From assembly GCA_934122275.1 (NCBI GenBank), contig CAKOWI010000001.1, positions 115,275-179,274 of the forward strand: 64,000 bases of DNA, read 5' to 3'. Position numbers and translations under genes: made by a program. The notes under the pieces were generated by a model, which saw only the letters and a program-made list of their open reading frames with translations, made no database searches and was not told the DNA's origin. Position 1 is the first letter of the stretch. Every line of letters starts with the position of its first letter. Origin of the DNA: an uncultured Bacilli bacterium. GTDB lineage: Bacteria; Bacillota_I; Bacilli_A; RF39; UBA660. Positions 25,764 through 33,198 of the stretch are shown piece by piece.

Positions 25764-26201
25764 TCAATTCTGTTTAGTTCCGTTCACTATCTCTTTATAT
25801 TTTTGTAAAATTTCTTTATAAGCTCCTTTCACTATTTCGGTATGCCCTATTAGTTTACCTTTTGCATTTCTATAAAACCATGTTGTTAAGTCTGGTAATC
25901 TTTCTATCTCATCTTCTAACCACTTTATAAACTCTTTTTGATGTGTTTCTAATATAATGGCTTTGGTTTCCATTTTTTGACTATAATTATAAGCATTTTG
26001 ATACATTTTTGTTCTTTCTTCAAGAGGTCGTTTTCTTAATTCTTGATTTTCTTTAATTAAATTATTAATATCTATTAATAACAATGTATAATTTGTACTA
26101 TCAAACTCATAATTTTCATAAGGTTGTGTTTCTTTTCTATGTTGCTCTATAAGTGCATTTAAATTTTCAAAACTCATAAACCTAGTTCCTATTTTATTCA
26201 T
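25764..26201 (-). CDS. Phage protein, unknown function
   Basis: 145 residues from ATG 26201 (AAGGAAGTG upstream, overlapping the previous stop). Central coiled coil (LIKENQELRKRPLEERTKMYQNAYNYSQKM), then LEDEIERLPDLTTWFYRNAKGKLIGHTEIVKGAYKEIL, seen in many small Firmicute phage proteins. No function known. Confidence 0.6.
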   Translation of the reverse strand: MNKIGTRFMSFENLNALIEQHRKETQPYENYEFDSTNYTLLLIDINNLIKENQELRKRPLEERTKMYQNAYNYSQKMETKAIILETHQKEFIKWLEDEIERLPDLTTWFYRNAKGKLIGHTEIVKGAYKEILQKYKEIVNGTKQN

Positions 26202-26583
26202 TACTATCACTTCCTTGTTCTAGTTCTTCTAACTTTTCTAAACATTGAGAAAATATTAATCTCTCTTTTGTTACTTTTTCAAAATTACAAAATGGGTTAG
26301 ATAATCTATTATCACAAACTTCAATTCTTTTATTAAAATATGTTCTTAACTTATTCCAATTATCTTCTAAATCACTTAATCTTTGTCTTTGTTCTAAAAT
26401 AGTATCTTCTCTGCGATTATTACTTCTTTCTAAATATTCAATTCTTTCTTTTAGTTGTTGATTTTCTTCTAATAACATAATTCTATTTTGATAATAAGGC
26501 ATATCATCAGTAGCCATACATTCAATTGAAGTAGGGCAATATAATGTTTTTCTTTTTATGCAAGTTTCACATTCTTTAGTCAT
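26194..26583 (-). CDS. Coiled-coil phage protein with Cys cluster
   Basis: 129 residues: N-terminal CETCIKRKTLYCPTSIEC zinc-type cluster, then a long coiled coil (LLEENQQLKERIEYLERSNNR). Unknown role. Confidence 0.6.
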   Translation of the reverse strand: MTKECETCIKRKTLYCPTSIECMATDDMPYYQNRIMLLEENQQLKERIEYLERSNNRREDTILEQRQRLSDLEDNWNKLRTYFNKRIEVCDNRLSNPFCNFEKVTKERLIFSQCLEKLEELEQGSDSNE

Positions 26584-26912
26584 TCCGATACCTCTTTTAA
26601 TATATCTAATAAATTATTAATTAAATAATCACTTTTTCTACAATAATAATCATCTTTAATCTGTTTGTTTACATATTCTATTGCTTTATCTATTACTTCT
26701 TTTTGCTTTTTATTTTCTTTTAATAATTCATCGTAAGTAGGTACTTTATTTAACCTGTCAACAGCACTCATTAAATCATCTACATTTATGCTTCCATAAA
26801 CACCTATTGGATTATTTGTTTCTACTTTTGGAAGCTCCATAATCGCTTTTAATACTTCGTTTCTTGATGTTTTTATGCTAGGCTCATAGTAGTTATTTAA
26901 TTCTTTATCCAT
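26580..26912 (-). CDS. Small phage protein, unknown function
   Basis: 110 residues (KTSRNEVLKAIMELPKVETNNPIGVYGSINVDDLMSAVDRLN), helical, C-terminal coiled coil. Overlaps the next gene by 4 bases. No family recognised. Confidence 0.55.
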   Translation of the reverse strand: MDKELNNYYEPSIKTSRNEVLKAIMELPKVETNNPIGVYGSINVDDLMSAVDRLNKVPTYDELLKENKKQKEVIDKAIEYVNKQIKDDYYCRKSDYLINNLLDILKEVSE

Positions 26913-26915
26913 AAT

Positions 26916-27101
26916 CTAGTCCTCCTTAAATAGTTTTTCTAAATCTTCCTTTTCTTTTGCTTTACACTCTTTTTTTAATCTATTTAGAAATGGTTTAAAT
27001 TTTCCCCAAGTCCATTTTTTAGTGCATAAATTATATTCTTTTATTAATTCATTTACTCTTTTATTTCCTAAAACTTGTCTAGCATAATCAACCCAACTCA
27101 T
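26916..27101 (-). CDS. Small basic helical phage protein
   Basis: 61 residues with Trp-rich basic helices (MSWVDYARQVLGNKRVNELIKEY; KKWTWGKFKPFLNRLKKECK). Shares a one-base stop/start overlap with its upstream neighbour. Unassigned. Confidence 0.55.
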   Translation of the reverse strand: MSWVDYARQVLGNKRVNELIKEYNLCTKKWTWGKFKPFLNRLKKECKAKEKEDLEKLFKED

Positions 27102-27295
27102 TATCTATCCTCCTTTTTTATTAAATAGCCTAATCTAATGTGTATTATAAATAAATGAATTTCTAATATTCTTTGATAAACATTCCAACCATGCAATAAA
27201 TCTTTTCCATTTCTAAATGTTATTCCTAAAGAAATCCAATTCTTATCTATTAAAAGTTTTTTTATGTACTGCTTAGTCATATTATTCTTATTCAT
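27101..27295 (-). CDS. Small phage protein, unknown function
   Basis: 64 residues from ATG 27295, which overlaps the preceding stop as ATGAATAA; an upstream in-frame Met lies inside that gene. Contains LGITFRNGKDLLHGWNVYQRIL. No family recognised. Confidence 0.5.
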   Translation of the reverse strand: MNKNNMTKQYIKKLLIDKNWISLGITFRNGKDLLHGWNVYQRILEIHLFIIHIRLGYLIKKEDR

Positions 27296-27539
27296 AAGTG
27301 CCAACTTCTCCAGCATGTTCATAATAAAAGTCTTCATACCATCCACAATCACACTCATAAACATTGTTTAATTTAGTGCCCAAAACCTGAACACTGTTAG
27401 TTAATTCTTCATTTTCTTTTTGAAGTTTAGCTATATCATTTTCATATGAATTACACATTAGTTTAAGTAATACAAATGTATATACAAGCAAAACTATTAT
27501 TAACAATATTCTAAATAAATTGTCTTTTATATTTTTCAT
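27288..27539 (-). CDS. Small single-span membrane protein
   Basis: 83 residues: one N-terminal membrane helix (LFRILLIIVLLVYTFVLLKLM), a coiled coil (IAKLQKENEELTNSVQ) and CDCGWYEDFYYE at the end. AGGAGG lies upstream of ATG. Topology resembles small spanin- or DivIC-like proteins, without evidence for either. Confidence 0.55.
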   Translation of the reverse strand: MKNIKDNLFRILLIIVLLVYTFVLLKLMCNSYENDIAKLQKENEELTNSVQVLGTKLNNVYECDCGWYEDFYYEHAGEVGTYE

Positions 27540-27549
27540 TTGTTACCTC

Positions 27550-27783
27550 CTAATCTATCTTTTCTACTAACTTAAATTTTGCATCTTTTATATTTTCTAT
27601 AAACATTTTAAAATCTGCTGGTTTACCATGAAAATATAATGTTCCTTTCTTCCAAATAAATGCTTCTATGCAATCACTAGCATATATTCGTGTATTTTCT
27701 TTCAGCTTTCCTTTTTTTATCATTTTCAATAATTTAATATGGGATATTTTATATCCTCTATTTTTATTTTTAATTTTTAACAT
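27550..27783 (-). CDS. Small phage protein, unknown function
   Basis: 77 residues, basic N-terminus (LKIKNKNRGYKISHIKLLKMIKKGKLKENTRIY). Fits 'KLLxxIxxGKLKxxTxIY' small phage proteins of unknown function. Confidence 0.55.
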   Translation of the reverse strand: MLKIKNKNRGYKISHIKLLKMIKKGKLKENTRIYASDCIEAFIWKKGTLYFHGKPADFKMFIENIKDAKFKLVEKID

Positions 27784-27786
27784 TAT

Positions 27787-28047
27787 CTATTTCCCCTTTT
27801 TTTTTTGCAAATTCTTATAAATTTTTTTTAATTCATCAAACTCCTGCTCTGTTGTTCCAAATACTTCAAAATAACTCCAATAATAACATATATCTAAAGT
27901 GAAATATTTTCCTGTAAATATAGTACTCATATTATCATTAACAAAATTTCTTGTGTTAAATAAACCACAATCTGCATCTTTATAATTTTCCTTAATTAAA
28001 TTTCTTATTTCTATAAATTCTTCTTCTCTTTGATTTTTATTATTCAT
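27787..28047 (-). CDS. Small phage protein, unknown function
   Basis: 86 residues (EEEFIEIRNLIKENYKDADCGLFNTRNFVNDNMSTIFTG), mixed alpha/beta, with AGGAGG before ATG, which overlaps the stop of the 33-residue frame upstream (TAATG). Confidence 0.6.
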   Translation of the reverse strand: MNNKNQREEEFIEIRNLIKENYKDADCGLFNTRNFVNDNMSTIFTGKYFTLDICYYWSYFEVFGTTEQEFDELKKIYKNLQKKKGK

Positions 28048-28148
28048 TATCTATTCCTCCTTAAATATTCTGCTAATTCCAGTATCATAAATGGCTCCCT
28101 TTTTTCCGTCGTTACTGGTTCATTTATGACCTTTACTAATAACTTCAT
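28047..28148 (-). CDS. 33-residue phage protein at start of leftward operon
   Basis: MKLLVKVINEPVTTEKREPF followed by a helix ending LRRNR. ATG 28148 has AAGGG upstream and the stop overlaps the next start codon, so it looks like a real short gene opening the small-gene operon. Function unknown. Confidence 0.5.
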   Translation of the reverse strand: MKLLVKVINEPVTTEKREPFMILELAEYLRRNR

Positions 28149-28279
28149 TTTTCCCTTATTTTATATAGCTTTGATACACATTTGTATGACGAATTGCTTC
28201 TCTATTCTAATTCCACCTTAAGTCTTAGCATTTATGAGATTAAATGCGTCTGTGCGTTAGCTTTCATTAATTACACGTT

Positions 28280-28310
28280 ATCATATTGTTCACTTCGGTT
28301 TCACTACACT
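28280..28310 (-). promoter_or_regulatory. Putative phage promoter with GTGTAGTGAAA motif
   Basis: Minus strand GTGTAG, 18 bases, then TATGAT, about 130 bases upstream of the leftward small-gene operon. The sequence AAAGTGTAGTGAAA also occurs at 35,580-35,600 (before a TATAAT box) and 9,640-9,660, suggesting a shared phage promoter class. Confidence 0.45.
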
Positions 28311-28325
28311 TTTAATAAAAACATT

Positions 28326-28356
28326 TAAAAACAATCACTTTTTTCGTTAGTGACTG
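28326..28356 (-). terminator. Terminator-like hairpin, leftward
   Basis: CAGTCACT pairs with AGTGATTG (8 bp, one G-U), followed on the minus strand by TTTTT. No obvious gene ends here, so a short leftward transcript from the AT-rich region is implied or it insulates the operon promoter. Confidence 0.45.
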
Positions 28357-28400
28357 TTATATATATTGTCTTTTGTTATTTTTTATATGATTTTGGGAGT

Positions 28401-28441
28401 AAAAAGACCCCCTAGTACCCTTTTAAAAATAGGGTTGGGGT
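28401..28441 (-). terminator. Terminator-like hairpin, leftward
   Basis: CCCC..CCC pairs with GGG..GGGG around ATTTTTAAAA, followed on the minus strand by CTTTTTAC. Second leftward terminator within 120 bases. Confidence 0.45.
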
Positions 28442-28836
28442 GTTAACGAACGATAATACACTAATTATTCGTTGATATATTTGATGTTAATGACATTAAT
28501 AACAATGTATTAAATGACAATAAAAACACTATGAAATATAGTGCTATAATGTTCAAATGATGTATATTTTTTGAGATTAAAGAGATAGCTATTCTTCTGT
28601 TACATTTAAACAACAATAACAACAAACAACAACAATAACAATACATATAATAACGTAGTGTTATACTGTTGTAATGTATGTATAATATAATAATACTATC
28701 TGATAATTAATGTCTAAAATACACTAAATGAATATATGAATAATAGTATAAAACGGATATAATTGCATATAATATTAATGATATTAATACACTAAAATAT
28801 ATGTTGTAAAATAATATAATTATTGGTGTAATAGTG
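28442..28836. other. AT-rich non-coding region with short repeats (possible origin)
   Basis: About 400 bases of extreme AT content between divergent operons. ATACACTAA occurs three times (near 28,457, 28,717 and 28,789), and there is an AC/AAC-rich strand-biased tract near 28,610-28,645. Together these look like iterons beside an unwinding element, a possible phage replication origin. A short leftward frame (28461-28646) is low-complexity and not convincing as a gene. Confidence 0.3.
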
Positions 28837-28865
28837 TTGACAAATTAGTAATAAAATGTTACAAT
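28837..28865 (+). promoter_or_regulatory. Consensus promoter for rightward SSB/recombinase block
   Basis: TTGACA, 17 bases, TACAAT on the plus strand, 110 bases before the first rightward gene. Nearly consensus, so probably used by the host housekeeping RNA polymerase. Confidence 0.75.
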
Positions 28866-28976
28866 ATAAGTGTAATAAATAAGAAAGATATTTGTTACAA
28901 AATGAGAACGAGGAAAGGGAAACTCAAAGCATTATTATTAAGTGGGGTTTTGAGAATAATGAAAGGAGTTGAAAAG

Positions 28977-29225
28977 ATGAGAGTTTACCCTATTAAATCA
29001 AGTCATAAAAAAAGAATTATCAAATGGGAAAATGTTTTATTAATTCCAATGTTGATACTAGCCATATCCGGAATAATAAAAAGCAGTTCTTCAATGATAA
29101 TTCAATCAATAGTTGTTCATTCAATAATTGTATTTAGTTACTATTATATAATAAAAACAATTAGAACGACTATAAAAGAAAAAGGACTATTAAAGTCAAT
29201 CCACGATTTTATAAACTTTAATTAG
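28977..29225 (+). CDS. Small two-helix membrane protein
   Basis: 82 residues from ATG 28977 with AAAGGAG upstream. Basic N-terminus, then ENVLLIPMLILAISGII and a second helix (IIQSIVVHSIIVFSYYYIIKTI). First gene of the rightward block. Unknown function. Confidence 0.55.
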   Translation: MRVYPIKSSHKKRIIKWENVLLIPMLILAISGIIKSSSSMIIQSIVVHSIIVFSYYYIIKTIRTTIKEKGLLKSIHDFINFN

Positions 29226-29241
29226 TATATTTCCTTTTCCT

Positions 29242-29292
29242 CTCTCATTATAAAAAAATTAAAAATAAATGTCAATAGTGACATAATGAGAG
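29242..29292 (+). promoter_or_regulatory. Hairpin hiding the ssb ribosome site, with operator-like palindrome
   Basis: CTCTCATTAT (29242-29251) pairs with ATAATGAGAG (29283-29292), the latter being the GAGAGG ribosome site of the SSB gene. Inside the loop GTCAATAGTGAC (29271-29282) differs by one base from the palindrome GTCAATATTGAC of the lysogeny switch, and TGACATAAT could act as an extended -10 box. Confidence 0.4.
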
Positions 29293-29303
29293 GAATGAAA
29301 AAA

Positions 29304-29642
29304 ATGACAAATCAAATAATATTAGTTGGTCGATTAGTTCAAGACCCTGAAATAAAAGAACTAGAAAATGGAAACAAAACAAGTTATATAACTTTAGCAG
29401 TAAAAAGGAGTTATAAAAATGTAAATGGTGAGTATGATATAGATTTTATAACTTGTAGAATTTGGAACGGTATAACAGACAGTGTAAAAGAATATTGTAA
29501 AAAAGGCGATATAATCGGTGTTAGAGGAAGAATACAAAGAGTTAATGGCAATGATTATACATGTAATGCATATCCAATATTAGAAATAGTAGCCGAAAGA
29601 GTTACATTCTTATCAAGTAGAAAGGAAACTGAAGAGGAATAA
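29304..29642 (+). CDS. ssb: Single-stranded DNA-binding protein
   Basis: 112 residues from ATG 29304 (MTNQIILVGRLVQDPEIKELENGNKTSYITLAVKR), a standard bacterial/phage SSB OB-fold: YDIDFITCRIWNGITDSVKEYCKKGDIIGVRGRIQ. The usual acidic DDDIPF tip is missing; the end is KETEEE. The gene lies in the rightward block, away from the leftward replication module that has its own DUF669 ssDNA-binding-type protein. Confidence 0.92.
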   Translation: MTNQIILVGRLVQDPEIKELENGNKTSYITLAVKRSYKNVNGEYDIDFITCRIWNGITDSVKEYCKKGDIIGVRGRIQRVNGNDYTCNAYPILEIVAERVTFLSSRKETEEE

Positions 29643-29707
29643 AAAACCTCTTCCCTATCTATGGTGATTGTATGAAAAAATATAGAAAGGCTTTAAAAGG
29701 TGTTAAT

Positions 29708-29872
29708 ATGAAAAGAATATCACAAAAAGAAATTAATTATACAATAGAACAATATAATTATATATGTTCTACAATAAGAGCAGAACAAAAAGAAAACGAA
29801 AGAATAACAACGCTATATGAAAACAACGTTAATTGTGATGATATTAAAGTCAAAGTTGAAGAGGTGTTTTAA
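29708..29872 (+). CDS. Small phage protein, unknown function
   Basis: 54 residues from ATG 29708 (AAAAGGTG upstream); ATG 29672 with GGTGA is an alternative start. Helical (ISQKEINYTIEQYNYICSTIRAEQ). Translationally linked to the next gene. Confidence 0.5.
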   Translation: MKRISQKEINYTIEQYNYICSTIRAEQKENERITTLYENNVNCDDIKVKVEEVF

Positions 29873-29873
29873 C

Positions 29874-30044
29874 ATGGAATATATAACAATTATATTATTA
29901 TTAATAACTACCCTACTTCTTTATAAATTAAATTACTATAAAGAAAAATATCAGATATATTATAATAATTATAAGCAATGTTTAAACGCATTAAAAGAAT
30001 ATGACCCAAAGTTAAAGGCATATTTAGAAAGTAAAGAGGTGTAA
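29874..30044 (+). CDS. Small single-span membrane protein
   Basis: 56 residues from ATG 29874 (GAGGTG upstream): membrane helix YITIILLLITTLLLYKLNYY, then a Tyr/Lys-rich cytoplasmic tail. Unknown function. Confidence 0.55.
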   Translation: MEYITIILLLITTLLLYKLNYYKEKYQIYYNNYKQCLNALKEYDPKLKAYLESKEV

Positions 30045-30047
30045 AAA

Positions 30048-30248
30048 ATGATTAATTTTGAAGAAACAAAAAGACAACTAAAAAATATAAATGATAATTT
30101 ACAAGAAATAAAAGCTTTATTTAATTATAAAGATATCAATATGTTAAATAATTATAGTAATAAAGTAAGAATTTTGAACGATATAAATTTGAATATAGAG
30201 TATTTGCTTGAATTAAAAAGCAAAATAATGGGAGTTGATAAAAGATGA
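30048..30248 (+). CDS. Small helical phage protein
   Basis: 66 residues (INFEETKRQLKNINDNLQEIKALFNY), coiled coil. Overlaps the recombinase start by 4 bases (ATGA), so the two are coupled. Confidence 0.5.
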   Translation: MINFEETKRQLKNINDNLQEIKALFNYKDINMLNNYSNKVRILNDINLNIEYLLELKSKIMGVDKR

Positions 30249-30925
30249 ATAATAAAACATATTGTTATATAAGAATCAGTACTGACAAACAAGAATATGA
30301 CAGGCAAATACAAATATTTAAAGATAAAGGATACATAAATGGTGTTAATTGTGAATATATAGAAGAAACTTTCACAGGAACAAAAACCAAACGTCCCGAA
30401 TTTGACAAATTAATTAAAAAAATGGAAAAAGGCGATACTCTAGTTTGTGAAAGCCTTTCTCGTCTGTCTCGTGGCGGTGTTATTAAAACGCTTGACCTTA
30501 TAACTGAATTTATACAAAAAAAACAAATTAATGTAATTATATTAAAAGAAAATTTTTACTTACAAGCTGGAGAAAAACCAGACGCAAACACCAATTTATT
30601 ATTAGGCATATTCTCAGTTCTTGGACAGTTTGAAAGGGACTTGATTAGTGAAAGAACAAAAGAAGGCTTGAAAGCAGTTAAAACAAAAGGCACAAGGCTT
30701 GGAAAACCAAAAGGACAATACAATACAAAAGAAAACTTTATTGCAACACTTGAAAAAATGATAAATGAACACGTTGGGCAAGACAAAGCGACATTATGGA
30801 CAAGATACCCAGTAAAATCATTTAAAAATGATTTAAAAAAATGTTATATTAAATATAACACTAAAGACTATAAAGAAATTTTAAAAAAGATTAAGGAGGA
30901 TATAACGGAATGGGAACAATTTTGA
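30245..30925 (+). CDS. Serine recombinase (resolvase/invertase type)
   Basis: 226 residues. Catalytic domain with YIRISTDKQEYDRQ (nucleophile Ser12, Arg10), SLSRLSRGG and the LLGIFSVLGQFERDLISERTKEGL helix E region ending TRLGKPKGQ. A C-terminal domain replaces the usual short HTH (LEKMINEHVGQDKATLWTRYPVKSFKNDLKKCY). It is a small serine recombinase, not a large integrase, and the prophage has a tyrosine integrase as well. It may resolve multimers or invert DNA. The end overlaps the start of a 23-residue microprotein. Confidence 0.9.
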   Translation: MNNKTYCYIRISTDKQEYDRQIQIFKDKGYINGVNCEYIEETFTGTKTKRPEFDKLIKKMEKGDTLVCESLSRLSRGGVIKTLDLITEFIQKKQINVIILKENFYLQAGEKPDANTNLLLGIFSVLGQFERDLISERTKEGLKAVKTKGTRLGKPKGQYNTKENFIATLEKMINEHVGQDKATLWTRYPVKSFKNDLKKCYIKYNTKDYKEILKKIKEDITEWEQF

Positions 30926-30981
30926 TAATTTTACTAGCCATGTGGTGTGGATTTTGTGACTTTGTAAAAAAACAAAAATAA
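30910..30981 (+). CDS. 23-residue membrane microprotein (WCGFCDF family), prophage copy
   Basis: ATG 30910 with AAGGAGG upstream, overlapping the recombinase end. A hydrophobic helix (MGTILIILLAM) is followed by WCGFCDFVKKQK. The host copy at 57,828-57,899 has the same length and the same core WCGFCDFVKK, with AAAGGAG before its ATG. Two independent contexts with conserved protein sequence and ribosome sites argue for a real gene. Two Cys spaced CGFC suggest metal or redox chemistry at the membrane face. I do not know a described family. Confidence 0.7.
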   Translation: MGTILIILLAMWCGFCDFVKKQK

Positions 30982-31010
30982 CATTGAATAAACAGAAAAG
31001 AGGAAAAGAC

Positions 31011-31271
31011 ATGAACTATAAAAAAATAATGTTTGAAATTTACAGAACAAATTTAAAAGGAAAAAGAAACGGTTATAGCAGTGAATCAAATACACAATAT
31101 GTATTAAATAAAGGAATTGAACCTTATAAAAAGTATAGTATAGACAATACACATGAATTTATGGCTCATCCTGGAAAAAATTCAGTTGAAATTTCAATAT
31201 ATTATAGAGGAAATAAAATAGATGTTGATGAATATATGAAAAGAAATAAAAAAGAGTTATATTTATACTAG
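31011..31271 (+). CDS. Small phage protein, unknown function
   Basis: 86 residues from ATG 31011 (AGAGGA upstream; the longer frame starts with TTG). Tyr/Asn/Lys-rich beta structure (NTHEFMAHPGKNSVEISIYYRGNKIDVDEYM). Last gene of the rightward block, its stop lies inside a terminator stem. Confidence 0.5.
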   Translation: MNYKKIMFEIYRTNLKGKRNGYSSESNTQYVLNKGIEPYKKYSIDNTHEFMAHPGKNSVEISIYYRGNKIDVDEYMKRNKKELYLY

Positions 31272-31290
31272 GTAAAAGCCTAGTTTTTTT
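31267..31290 (+). terminator. Terminator of rightward SSB/recombinase block
   Basis: ACTAGG pairs with CCTAGT around TAAAAG, followed by seven T. The stop codon TAG is part of the stem. Confidence 0.75.
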
Positions 31291-31293
31291 ATG

Positions 31294-31320
31294 CAAACAA
31301 AAAAGGCATTAAGCCTTAAT
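31294..31320 (-). terminator. Terminator for leftward genes
   Basis: On the minus strand AAGGC, TTAAT, GCCTT then TTTTT. With the previous entry it separates the convergent operons. Confidence 0.6.
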
Positions 31321-31679
31321 ATAACTCGTTACACATATTAAATAGTTAACCAATTTAAGTGACATAGATTTTTATGTGTAACTCTATACCAGTTTTATAA
31401 ATGCGATTATCAAAGCACATCTCAAAAACTAATAAAAATATACATTATTTTTATATTATTGTCAAGTGTCCTATTTGCCCATTTTTAGCCATTTTAAGCG
31501 TTGTTTTGAATTACAGTACATTTATATTAGATTGGTATTTTCCAAACTAATAAGCCCATAAAATAAAGCTGTATTGTTCAATAAAATATAATAAAAAGGT
31601 ATATAAAAATACACTCATTTACCCACGGACGAAGTCGTAAAACTTTTTCCAGCCACGGTCAAAAACTTTTTCCAATACG
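31321..31679. other. Intergenic region between convergent operons
   Basis: Contains a long-range inverted repeat GTTACACAT/ATGTGTAAC (31,329-31,383) and AT-rich sequence. A GC-richer tail (CACGGACGAAGTCG, CCACGGTC) lies before the small-terminase-like gene's stop. No gene seen. Confidence 0.35.
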
Positions 31680-32357
31680 CTAATCTTTTTCCATCCACTC
31701 TGCATCTATAACATTATCTCTTTTTAGTGCCTCCAATTGTCTATTTATATCATCAACATCAGTTGCTTTTTCGTGTTTAACAACAATTGGCTGTTGTGCT
31801 TCAACTTTTCCCATTGTTTTTTGCAAATACATTGCCGATATTTCTCTAACTTCTCCCATAAGTCCACCTGTTGCTAATACCCCAAGCAAATATGAATGTA
31901 TATAATCCATAACTTCTCTTTTATCGGGATCAACTAGCCAATTATTATATGTGGTTCTACTTATTCCCATAAATATCGAAAAACTTTCGACCGTTGGCGG
32001 AAATTTTTTTATTTCATTAATTTTATTTATCATGTCTAGATATAAATTAAAACCTAACATTATTTCTTGTGGTGTATAAGTAATATTACCAACATTAGCA
32101 ACTTCCAACATACTTCTTTGTGCAATTAATGACATTATTTGTATATTATTAACTTTTTCCTCACCTTTGTTTTTTAATAATTCGATAATATAGTTAGTAA
32201 GTTCATTTGTCTTTTCTTTTAATGTTGGTATTAGTTTTTCTTTAGTTTCCTCTTTGATTTGATTTATAAGTTGTTCTTGTTCTTGTAACTTTTTTTCTTT
32301 ATTTTCACGAATGGTTTTTTTGATTTTCAATTTCTGCTCATCACTAATCTTTTTCAT
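31680..32357 (-). CDS. Terminase small subunit-like protein
   Basis: 225 residues. Long N-terminal coiled coil (IRENKEKKLQEQEQLINQIK), then FPPTVESFSIFMGISRTTYNNWLVDP, an HTH followed by helices (IHSYLLGVLATGGLMGEVREISAMYLQKTMG) as in phage small terminases and related DNA-packaging proteins. It lies far from the large terminase (17.5-19.2 kb), which is unusual; the assignment is therefore moderate. Confidence 0.55.
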   Translation of the reverse strand: MKKISDEQKLKIKKTIRENKEKKLQEQEQLINQIKEETKEKLIPTLKEKTNELTNYIIELLKNKGEEKVNNIQIMSLIAQRSMLEVANVGNITYTPQEIMLGFNLYLDMINKINEIKKFPPTVESFSIFMGISRTTYNNWLVDPDKREVMDYIHSYLLGVLATGGLMGEVREISAMYLQKTMGKVEAQQPIVVKHEKATDVDDINRQLEALKRDNVIDAEWMEKD

Positions 32358-32667
32358 TCCAATTATGCCTCCTTAAAAAGTCTAAATAGCTACCTTTATC
32401 ATCATACAAATGATATGGGTCTTTTTCCATTTCTTTCCATTTATTACTTTTTAATTCATTTTCTCTAGGAGAACCGGTTTGCCAATCAGAAAAATCCCAT
32501 AAATCTTTTTCCAACTTAGAATAATAAAATTTTTCGTTACATTTGCACAATTCATAAAACAACCATAATATATAATCATCAAAGTAATCAAATTGCACCT
32601 TATATTTTCTATACTTTCTATTTACAAATGTTATGAATTTTGTGTCATGCTTACTTATATATCCCAT
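32344..32667 (-). CDS. Phage protein, unknown function
   Basis: 107 residues from ATG 32667 (AGGTG upstream). Aromatic-rich (FDYFDDYILWLFYELCKC), then DFSDWQTGSPRENELKSNKWKEMEKDPYHLYDD. Overlaps the small-terminase-like gene by 14 bases. No family recognised. Confidence 0.55.
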   Translation of the reverse strand: MGYISKHDTKFITFVNRKYRKYKVQFDYFDDYILWLFYELCKCNEKFYYSKLEKDLWDFSDWQTGSPRENELKSNKWKEMEKDPYHLYDDKGSYLDFLRRHNWNEKD

Positions 32668-32712
32668 TGCTAACACCTGATTTTGTTTCTTCTTTTTTTA
32701 ATTTTTTCATTT

Positions 32713-33198
32713 TTACACTTCCTTTTTTATAACATTTTTTATAAAATTTTCTATATCAAATTTACTATTAATCTTTTTCTTCTCTACGCCTATTTTTATG
32801 CCTTTTTCTCGTAAATAATCTATTGGTATAGACTTTCTATCTGTGAAGTCATAAAATGTCTTAAATTGGTTTATTTCAATGAAATAGCACTCTTTTAATT
32901 CACTAAATTCAATAACTAAACCACAGATTGTATTAGCATATTTACTTGCCCACAGCAAATCTTCTATTTGATGTTTTTTAATATTATTAAATGGTAAACT
33001 TTTCCCCTTTGACGATTTTAATTCTAATAAATATAAATAATCACCATCAAACATTAAACAATCACATATATTTGATTGTTGAAACCTAACTTTATCGTTT
33101 CCACCCCAACTAGAAGAACCATCTCTAAATCTATAATAAAATATGTCTTTTGGAATACTATTCTTCCAGTTTTGTTCAAATCTTTTTCCAGAGTTCAC
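32713..33198 (-). CDS. RecU-like Holliday junction resolvase
   Basis: 161 residues with GTG start. N-terminal GKRFEQNWKNSIPKDIFYYRFRDGSSSW, then CDCLMFDGDYLYLLELKSSKGKSLPFNNIKKHQIEDLLWASKY: the D...ExK nuclease core and the 'PFNNIKxHQI' motif typical of RecU/Penicillin-binding factor A proteins. It would cut four-way junctions during phage recombination. Confidence 0.88.
   Translation of the reverse strand: MNSGKRFEQNWKNSIPKDIFYYRFRDGSSSWGGNDKVRFQQSNICDCLMFDGDYLYLLELKSSKGKSLPFNNIKKHQIEDLLWASKYANTICGLVIEFSELKECYFIEINQFKTFYDFTDRKSIPIDYLREKGIKIGVEKKKINSKFDIENFIKNVIKKEV

Noticed and set aside
20696..28148. Anti-CRISPR genes among the small phage proteins
   Set aside because: The phage coexists with Cas9, but no known Acr sequence, Aca-type pairing or self-targeting spacer is visible; naming one would be a guess.
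28461..28646. 61-residue leftward hydrophobic frame, toxin-like
   Set aside because: Its start is made from an AAC/ACA repeat tract read on the other strand, with no ribosome site; low-complexity DNA explains it.
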